From NCBI GenBank assembly GCA_965204525.1, contig OZ241994.1:4340001-4404000 (forward strand): DNA of 64,000 nt, read 5' to 3'. This stretch comes from Bin5 sp965204525. GTDB lineage: Bacteria; Chloroflexota; Anaerolineae; Caldilineales; Caldilineaceae. A program made the translations under genes and the position numbers. Under the pieces are notes generated by a model. That model was not told the origin of the DNA. It did no database searches and saw only the letters and a program-made list of their open reading frames with translations. Below, piece after piece: positions 57,456 to 64,000 of this stretch (its first letter is position 1; each line of letters opens with the position of its first letter).

Positions 57456-57653
57456 ATGCCCTCCTCACCGCTGCACCTGATTCTCTACGGCTTCTTCCTG
57501 CTCCTGTTCGGCTTTCTCCTGGCCTTCGCCATGGTCATCAAGCTCATCGAAGCCGGTTTTCTGCTCAGCTTCCTCTCCTACTTCGCCTCCCTGGCCGGCC
57601 TGATTGTCGGCATGTACGGCGCCGTCAGCTATGCACGTTCCAGGCGCAAGTAG
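57456..57653 (+). CDS. Small hydrophobic membrane protein, 65 aa
   Basis: Two membrane segments (HLILYGFFLLLFGFLLAFAM and LLSFLSYFASLAGLIVGMYG) ending in a basic tail (SRRK). Function unknown. The two-helix layout is common in small uncharacterised membrane proteins. The gap to mreB holds a good promoter. Confidence 0.65.
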   Translation: MPSSPLHLILYGFFLLLFGFLLAFAMVIKLIEAGFLLSFLSYFASLAGLIVGMYGAVSYARSRRK

Positions 57654-57694
57654 CGACCGGTCGCGTAATGCGAACCGGAAATCCGGAAACTGAT

Positions 57695-57724
57695 TTGTCC
57701 TACCCGAAAGATTGAAGCTATAAT
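57695..57724 (+). promoter_or_regulatory. Promoter of mreB
   Basis: TTGTCC at 57695-57700, 18-bp spacer, TATAAT at 57719-57724, 32 bp before the mreB ATG. Confidence 0.7.
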
Positions 57725-57756
57725 AAAGATCTATGGGCAAAAAACGGTAAAAGTCT

Positions 57757-58767
57757 ATGTTTGAAAAACAGATTGGAATCGACCTCGGTACAGTCAACGT
57801 TCTGGTTCACGTGCGGGGGCGGGGGATCGTTTTGCATGAACCATCCGTCGTGGCCATTCGCCGCGAGGCCAACAAGATGGTGCTCATTGGCCACGAGGCC
57901 TATGACACCCTCGGCCGCACCCCGGAGAGCATCGAAGTCGTCCGCCCCATGCGCGACGGCGTCATCGCCGATTTCGTCGTCACCGAGGCCATGCTGCGTA
58001 AATTTATCCAGGACATCGTCGGCCGCTTCCCCCTCTTCAAGCCCAGGGTGATGATAAGCACCCCGCGCGGCGTCACCTCCGTCGAGGAGCGCGCTGTCCA
58101 CGACGCCGCCATGCAGGCCGGCGCCGGCGCAGCCTATCTCATCCCCGAACCTCTCGCCGCAGCCTATGGCGCCGGTCTCCCAATCGGCACCCCGACCGGC
58201 AACATGGTCGTCGATATGGGCGGCGGCACCACCGAAGCCGCCATCGTCTCCATGTACGATATCGTCGTCTGGAGCAGCGTGCGCGTCGGCGGCAACCGTC
58301 TCGACGAATCGATCGTCAGCTACATCCGTAAAAAATATAACCTCCACGTCGGCGAGCAGACCGCCGAAGAGATCAAGATCGCCATCGGCTCCGCGCTGCC
58401 CACCGAAGAAAACCGCGCCATCGAGGTGCGCGGACGCGACCAGATCAACGGTCTCCCAAAGACCATCGAACTCACCAACAGCGAAGTGATCGAGGCCATG
58501 TTCGAGCCCCTGCAGGCCATCGTCCGCACCGTGCGCGCCACCCTCGAAAAAGCGCCGCCCGAGCTCGCCGCCGACATTATCGACCGCGGCATGGTCATCA
58601 CCGGCGGCGGCGCCCAGCTCCGCCTCATCGCCTCGCTCTTTACCCATGAAACCGGTGTCCCCGCCTACGTCGCCGAAAACCCGATGGCCTGCGTGGCCCT
58701 CGGCGCCGGCCGCGCCCTCGAAAACTACGAAATCATGCGCCGCAGCCTGCCCATGCTCTACTCATAG
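57757..58767 (+). CDS. mreB: MreB/Mbl-like actin homologue
   Basis: A 336-aa bacterial actin that organises wall synthesis at the inner membrane face. It has the phosphate 1 motif IGIDLGTVNVLVHV at the N-terminus, phosphate 2 MVVDMGGGTTEAAIVS near residue 150, and the adenosine motif VITGGGAQLRLIASL near 285. It has normal length. No mreC, mreD or other shape genes follow, so it is not in the usual mreBCD order. Confidence 0.93.
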   Translation: MFEKQIGIDLGTVNVLVHVRGRGIVLHEPSVVAIRREANKMVLIGHEAYDTLGRTPESIEVVRPMRDGVIADFVVTEAMLRKFIQDIVGRFPLFKPRVMISTPRGVTSVEERAVHDAAMQAGAGAAYLIPEPLAAAYGAGLPIGTPTGNMVVDMGGGTTEAAIVSMYDIVVWSSVRVGGNRLDESIVSYIRKKYNLHVGEQTAEEIKIAIGSALPTEENRAIEVRGRDQINGLPKTIELTNSEVIEAMFEPLQAIVRTVRATLEKAPPELAADIIDRGMVITGGGAQLRLIASLFTHETGVPAYVAENPMACVALGAGRALENYEIMRRSLPMLYS

Positions 58768-58794
58768 ACCGCCCGCGCCGCCCCACCCGACACC

Positions 58795-60033
58795 ATGCCA
58801 TTCACACCCCAATCCATAGACAGCAAGGCCCTCCACGGCGGCGAAGCCCGCCGCTACGCCCCGCCCGCCGCTCCCGTCTCCTCCGCGCCCGTCGTCAGCG
58901 GCATCATCCCCAGCATCGGCTACGTCTACGATGACACCGCCCACCTCGACAGCGCTCTCGGCGGAGACCCCGATCTCTACGTCTACGGACGCTACGGCAA
59001 TCCCACCGTCGCCGCCTTTCAAGACGCCATCGTCGCGCTCGAATGTCACGACATGCCCGAACGGGCCGGCGGCCACTTCGCGCTCGCCACCGGCAGCGGC
59101 ATGGCCGCGATTCACCTCGCCATGGCCGCCTGCGGCATCCGGTCCGGCGCCACCGTCGCCGCCGCCCGGGACTGCTACGGCGCCACCTATTCGCTCGTCG
59201 ACAGCCTCTGGCCCCAGTACGGCGTAAAGGGGCTCTTCGTCGACGCCACCGACCTCGCCGCCGTCGAGCGGCTGCTCGCCCGCGAGGCGCCCGTCCTCCT
59301 CATCGTCGAGACCATCTCCAATCCGCTTCTCAAGGTCGTCGACGTCCCCCGGCTGGCCCAGCTCTGCCGCGCCCACAACACCCTTCTGCTCGTCGACAAC
59401 ACCTTCGCCACCCCCATGCTCTTCCGCCCCCTTGCCCACGGTGTCGACGTCGTCATCCACAGCGCCACAAAGTACATAGGCGGCCACGGCGACGTCCTGG
59501 GCGGTGTAGTCGCGGCCCGCAACGAGCTGCGTCCCGCCTTCTGGGAGTTCCTCAAAAAGACCGGCGCCAACCTCGGCCCTCACGAAGCCTGGCTCCTCCA
59601 CCGCGGCATGAAGACCATGCCCCTGCGCGTCGAGCGCCAGTGCCGCAACGCCGCCGTCGTCGCCGAACAGTTGAGCGCCCACCCCGCCCTCGCCCGCGTC
59701 CGCTACCCGGGCCTGCCCGGCCATCCCCAACACGAACTCGCCCGCGACCTCTTTCGCGGCCTAGGCTACGGCGCGGTCGTCGCCCTTGAGTTCAAGAACG
59801 CCGCCCGGCCCGAAGTCTTCCGCTTCCTCGAAGCCCTGCAGATGGTCCAGCCCGCCACCACCGTCGGCGACATCTACTCACTCGTCCTCTACCCCAGCCA
59901 CGCCTCCCACCGCGCCCTCTCCCCGGCCCAGCGCGCCGCCGTCGGCATCTCCGACGGCCTCATCCGCCTCGCCGTCGGCGCCGAAGATCCCCAGGACATC
60001 ATCGCCGACATCACCGCCGCCCTCGAAAGCTGA
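58795..60033 (+). CDS. Cys/Met-metabolism PLP-dependent enzyme
   Basis: A 412-aa fold-type I PLP enzyme (cystathionine gamma-synthase, methionine gamma-lyase or O-acetylhomoserine sulfhydrylase type). K226 in SATKYIGGHGDVLGG is the cofactor lysine. YGRYGNPTVAAFQDAIVALE and the phosphate-binding ATGSGMAAIHLAMA segment are typical. ETISNPLLKVVDVP and LLVDNTFATP are present. The length and lack of a specific marker prevent naming the reaction. It may act with RidA downstream, as RidA removes enamine intermediates from such enzymes. Confidence 0.88.
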   Translation: MPFTPQSIDSKALHGGEARRYAPPAAPVSSAPVVSGIIPSIGYVYDDTAHLDSALGGDPDLYVYGRYGNPTVAAFQDAIVALECHDMPERAGGHFALATGSGMAAIHLAMAACGIRSGATVAAARDCYGATYSLVDSLWPQYGVKGLFVDATDLAAVERLLAREAPVLLIVETISNPLLKVVDVPRLAQLCRAHNTLLLVDNTFATPMLFRPLAHGVDVVIHSATKYIGGHGDVLGGVVAARNELRPAFWEFLKKTGANLGPHEAWLLHRGMKTMPLRVERQCRNAAVVAEQLSAHPALARVRYPGLPGHPQHELARDLFRGLGYGAVVALEFKNAARPEVFRFLEALQMVQPATTVGDIYSLVLYPSHASHRALSPAQRAAVGISDGLIRLAVGAEDPQDIIADITAALES

Positions 60034-60108
60034 CACCCGCCCCCAGCCCCCGCCGTTCCCCTGCCGTTCACTAAAAACTAAAAACTGCAGTTCACTAAAA
60101 ACTGAAGT

Positions 60109-60137
60109 TTGACAAACATTGGATGATCGCATACAAT
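60109..60137 (+). promoter_or_regulatory. Sigma-70 promoter of ridA
   Basis: TTGACA at 60109-60114, 17-bp spacer, TACAAT at 60132-60137, about 100 bp before the ridA ATG. Just upstream the gap holds two copies of TTCACTAAAAACT. Confidence 0.8.
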
Positions 60138-60235
60138 GGACCACAATTTGCATTCACCCGGATTTCCTCTGCGCTTTCCAGCTGTCTGCAACTCTAAAAG
60201 GAACTGATTCAGCGAAAAACCCGCTGAAGCCCTGC

Positions 60236-60640
60236 ATGACCCAACAGATCATCTTTACCGAAAAAGCCCCCGCTGCGATCGGCCCTTATTCCCAGGCCGT
60301 CGCCACAGAGCAACTGCTCTTCACTTCGGGTCAGATCGGAATCCATCCCCTGACCGGTCAACTACGACCAGGCATCGTCGAACAGACCCACCAGGTGCTG
60401 GAAAACCTCGCCGCAGTCCTTGACGCGGCCGGCTCCGGCATGGGCCACATCGTCAAGACGACGATCTTTCTGACCGACATGGCCGAATTCCCCACTGTGA
60501 ACGAAATCTACGCGCAAGCGTTCCAGGATGAGCCTCCTGCTCGCAGTACAGTGCAGGTAGCCGCACTGCCACTCGGCGCGCTGATTGAAATCGAGGCGAT
60601 AGCTTTACGCGCCAGTGGTGCCTCCGCCGGCGAACAGTAG
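60236..60640 (+). CDS. ridA: RidA-family reactive intermediate deaminase
   Basis: A 134-aa protein. ATG 60236 gives the standard start (QQIIFTEKAPAAIGPYSQAV). Family motifs IGPYSQA, LLFTSGQIG, TTIFLTDMAEFPTVNEIYAQ and PPARSTVQVAALPLGALIEIEA are intact, including the Arg that binds the substrate carboxylate. It hydrolyses enamine/imine intermediates released by PLP enzymes. A PLP gene lies directly upstream, but its own promoter suggests independent expression. Confidence 0.94.
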   Translation: MTQQIIFTEKAPAAIGPYSQAVATEQLLFTSGQIGIHPLTGQLRPGIVEQTHQVLENLAAVLDAAGSGMGHIVKTTIFLTDMAEFPTVNEIYAQAFQDEPPARSTVQVAALPLGALIEIEAIALRASGASAGEQ

Positions 60641-60882
60641 TACCTTTCCACAGAGAAGACAAAGTCAGTCTTCACGCCCCGTATACAGTTCTGAGCAGTG
60701 CAGTCCCCCGGCTTGCACTGATACGAATGTGAACAGAGCGCGCCCAACGCTGGCAGAACGGCGCTTGAGCAAAACCGGATCGACCTGGAGTTCAGTTGTA
60801 CAGTGGTTTCCTTTGAAAACTTTTGACGTCAGCACGTATCTGTCGTTTATATCTATACCTTATTGGAGGAAGTAAGACCGTC

Positions 60883-62232
60883 ATGTCAAACCACCATGCA
60901 GCAGCAGTAATGGAAGCGCAAGCAGATTTCCTGACAGAAGAGATCGACGCCGGACCGCCGCAGGACGACCATCCAATGGCCCTGCTCCTGCAAGAGGCCG
61001 ACGACTCCTTCGTCAACCAGCCCCAGACAGGTGACATTCGCCACGGCGTCGTTGTCGATAAACGCGCCGGCGAGCTGCTCATCGACATCGGCTACAAGTC
61101 CGAAGGGATCGTCACCGGCCGCGAAGTCGACCGCCTCGAAGGCGACTTCAAGGAGATGACCATCGGCGACGAGGTGCCGGTCTACGTCATGCGCGAAGAC
61201 CGCGACGGCAACCTCCTCCTCAGCATCTCCCGCGCCCGGGCCGAGAGCGACTGGAAACACGCCGAAGAGCTGCTCGAATCCCAGGACATGTTCACCGGCT
61301 CCGTCAGCGGCTTCAACCGCGGCGGCGTCATCGTCAAGATCGGGCAGGTGCGCGGCTTCGTCCCCGCCAGCCAGCTCAGCAGCGAGAGTCAGTCTCAGCA
61401 GATCACCGAAGGCGAACCCGAAAATCGCTGGATGAAGCTGATGGACGCCGAGCTGCGCATGAAGGTCATCGACCTGGACCGCCGCCGCAATCGCCTCATC
61501 CTTTCAGAACGGGTCGCCATTCGCGAATGGCGCCGCGAGCAGAAGGAAAAACTGCTCGAAACCCTGGAAGAAAACACCGTCTGCGAAGGCGTCGTCAGCA
61601 GCCTCGCCGACTTTGGCGCCTTCGTCAACCTCGGCGGCGCCGACGGCCTCGTCCATCTGAGCGAGTTGAGCTGGGGCCGCATCAGCCATCCCAAGGAAGT
61701 GGTCTCGATCGGAGAAAAGATCCAGGTCATGGTCCTCAACGTCGATCGAGAGCGCAAGCGCATCGGTCTCAGCCTGCGCCGTCTGCTGCCCGAACCGTGG
61801 GAAACCGTGCCCGACCGCTATGAAGTGGGGCAGATCGTGAAGGGCGTCGTGACCAAGCTGGTCCACTTTGGCGCCTTCGCCCGCCTCGATGGCGACACCA
61901 TCGAAGGCCTGATCCACATCAGCGAACTGACCGAACGCCGCATCACCCATCCCAGCGAGGTCGTGACCGAAGGCCAGGGGCTCGAGCTGCGCATCATTCG
62001 CATCGATACCGACAAGCGCCGCATGGGCCTCAGCCTCAAGCAGGTCGAACCCGAAGAGGAAGCGGTCGAATTCGATTGGGAACCCGTTCCCCTCGAAGAG
62101 AACGGAGCGAACGCTGAGAACGCGGCAGAAGCCGCCGCCCCCGTTGAGGCCCAGGCCGAATCTGACAGCGAAGCCGCCGGCGAACAGACCGACCCGGCCG
62201 AAGCCCCGGAGGCCGCCAGAGTTGTAGCCTAG
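60883..62232 (+). CDS. rpsA: S1 RNA-binding domain protein (ribosomal protein S1-like)
   Basis: A 449-aa protein. ATG 60883 has GGAGGAAG at 60865-60872. It contains four S1 domains: about residues 45-120 (HGVVVDKRAGELLIDIGYKS), 130-230 (SGSVSGFNRGGVIVKIGQVR-type), 235-310 (GVVSSLADFGAFVNLGGADG) and 320-395 (GVVTKLVHFGAFARLDGDTI). The last two carry the classic LSLRRL/LSLKQV ends. The C-terminus is a Glu/Ala-rich tail. Four domains match short S1 proteins of Gram-positives and Chloroflexota; a role in translation initiation is likely. The symbol is tentative. Confidence 0.87.
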   Translation: MSNHHAAAVMEAQADFLTEEIDAGPPQDDHPMALLLQEADDSFVNQPQTGDIRHGVVVDKRAGELLIDIGYKSEGIVTGREVDRLEGDFKEMTIGDEVPVYVMREDRDGNLLLSISRARAESDWKHAEELLESQDMFTGSVSGFNRGGVIVKIGQVRGFVPASQLSSESQSQQITEGEPENRWMKLMDAELRMKVIDLDRRRNRLILSERVAIREWRREQKEKLLETLEENTVCEGVVSSLADFGAFVNLGGADGLVHLSELSWGRISHPKEVVSIGEKIQVMVLNVDRERKRIGLSLRRLLPEPWETVPDRYEVGQIVKGVVTKLVHFGAFARLDGDTIEGLIHISELTERRITHPSEVVTEGQGLELRIIRIDTDKRRMGLSLKQVEPEEEAVEFDWEPVPLEENGANAENAAEAAAPVEAQAESDSEAAGEQTDPAEAPEAARVVA

Positions 62233-62343
62233 TCGCCGGACGCCGGCGTCTCCCGTTCCAGCCGCCGCCGCGGCGCACAACCGCGCCCGGCCGCGCCAAA
62301 ACAGAATCCAGGTCGCCCGCTCCCCCGGCATCGACCAACTCGC

Positions 62344-62381
62344 AAAAAACGTGTCGGACACCGCGTCCAGCGCGTTTTTTT
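62344..62381 (+). terminator. Rho-independent terminator after the S1 gene
   Basis: AAAAAACG pairs with CGTTTTTT, with an inner GGAC/GTCC stem around ACCGC, followed by a run of seven T. It may work in both directions because of the flanking A-tract. Confidence 0.75.
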
Positions 62382-62386
62382 CTGAA

Positions 62387-62416
62387 TTGACAAAATATAA
62401 GGGCCGTCGTTACAAT
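62387..62416 (+). promoter_or_regulatory. Strong sigma-70 promoter upstream of clpC
   Basis: TTGACA at 62387-62392, 18-bp spacer, TACAAT at 62411-62416. It would give a leader of about 330 nt before clpC. No gene in that leader is convincing. Confidence 0.75.
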
Positions 62417-62691
62417 ACAGATGGCCAACCGATGCACGTACGGCGCGCCAATACGATCAGGCCGGCCCCCCACATGCCGCTCCTGTCAGTCGGCTCGCCA
62501 GCCCCAGAACGCCAACTGCACCTTACCTTTCGACAGGCGCCAGGTTCTCTCCGTTCGCGACCGTGCGCCCGGATCTGTTTTCGAACCGTCCTCCGCCTAC
62601 GATCTGCATCCACGGCATCAACTCCTGCCGGACGCCAATCGTTGCCAGGGACACAAACGGAATTCCGATTACGTCAGACAGTTGGTGTGTA

Positions 62692-62700
62692 TGGTATAGT
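62692..62700 (+). promoter_or_regulatory. Extended -10 candidate TGgTATAGT for clpC
   Basis: TATAGT at 62695-62700 preceded by TG, 55 bp before the clpC ATG; the -35 is weak. It could be a second, closer promoter. No CIRCE or CtsR-type direct repeat was recognised nearby. Confidence 0.45.
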
Positions 62701-62754
62701 AGATGCTGTCCGCTTGCTTTTACATAGGATTACGACGACTGAGGGAACGTACCC

Positions 62755-64000
<1,246 letters not shown>

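Overview
The window reads as a GC-rich bacterial chromosome segment with strongly C-ending codons. It most resembles a Chloroflexota genome (Caldilineaceae- or SAR202-like). That is inferred from content only: four enolase-superfamily (mandelate racemase-like) genes, an LLM/F420-type oxidoreductase, several dipeptide-type ABC importers with Glu/Ala/Pro-rich lipoprotein linkers, and MreB, ClpC and S1 genes. No rRNA or tRNA was recognised, so the taxonomy is tentative.

Left part (1-11160) is the end of a type I-G (formerly I-U) CRISPR-Cas locus. It holds the 3' part of a cas3 with a C-terminal HD nuclease domain, a small gene overlapping it (Cas3-extension/Csb3-like), a cas4-cas1 fusion and cas2. 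A leader of about 224 bp and an array of 68 repeats (36 bp) with 67 spacers follow. The array shows spacer duplications, diverged versions of one protospacer, decayed trailer repeats, and a displaced second copy of its trailer end.

Next (11200-17600) is a metal, probably zinc, homeostasis island. It has two COG0523/CobW-family GTPase metallochaperones, an A-1 family binding lipoprotein (ZnuA-like), a Fur-family regulator (Zur-like) behind a clean palindrome, and ZnuC and ZnuB homologues. Two eroded fragments of znuA flank the regulator. Reverse-strand rnc (RNase III) and a threonine-synthase-like gene follow.

19894-35262 is catabolic. After an enolase-superfamily gene comes a long co-directional set: a 695-aa protein of unknown fold, a Tat-type solute-binding lipoprotein, two permeases, two ATPases, a small membrane protein, a second enolase-superfamily dehydratase, a TIM-barrel isomerase/epimerase and two tandem MFS paralogues. 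It looks like an uptake and breakdown route for a sugar acid or oligosaccharide.

35263-37490 is visibly AT-richer. It carries a translationally coupled pair, an OLD/AAA15-like ATPase and a small nuclease-like protein, here proposed as a candidate defence module. Then follow two tandem enolase-superfamily paralogues, a minimal nucleotidyltransferase pair, an LLM oxidoreductase, a cupin, an aminoglycoside-phosphotransferase-like kinase and a DUF255/YyaL protein.

45984-57395 holds two more peptide-type ABC importers. The first has no ATPase genes of its own. The second has a binding protein whose lobes appear circularly permuted and a permease with a large extracytoplasmic insertion. All three importers carry a hairpin between the binding-protein gene and the first permease gene. 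The right end is housekeeping: a small membrane protein, mreB, a Cys/Met-metabolism PLP enzyme, ridA, a four-domain S1 protein, and clpC, which runs off the window.
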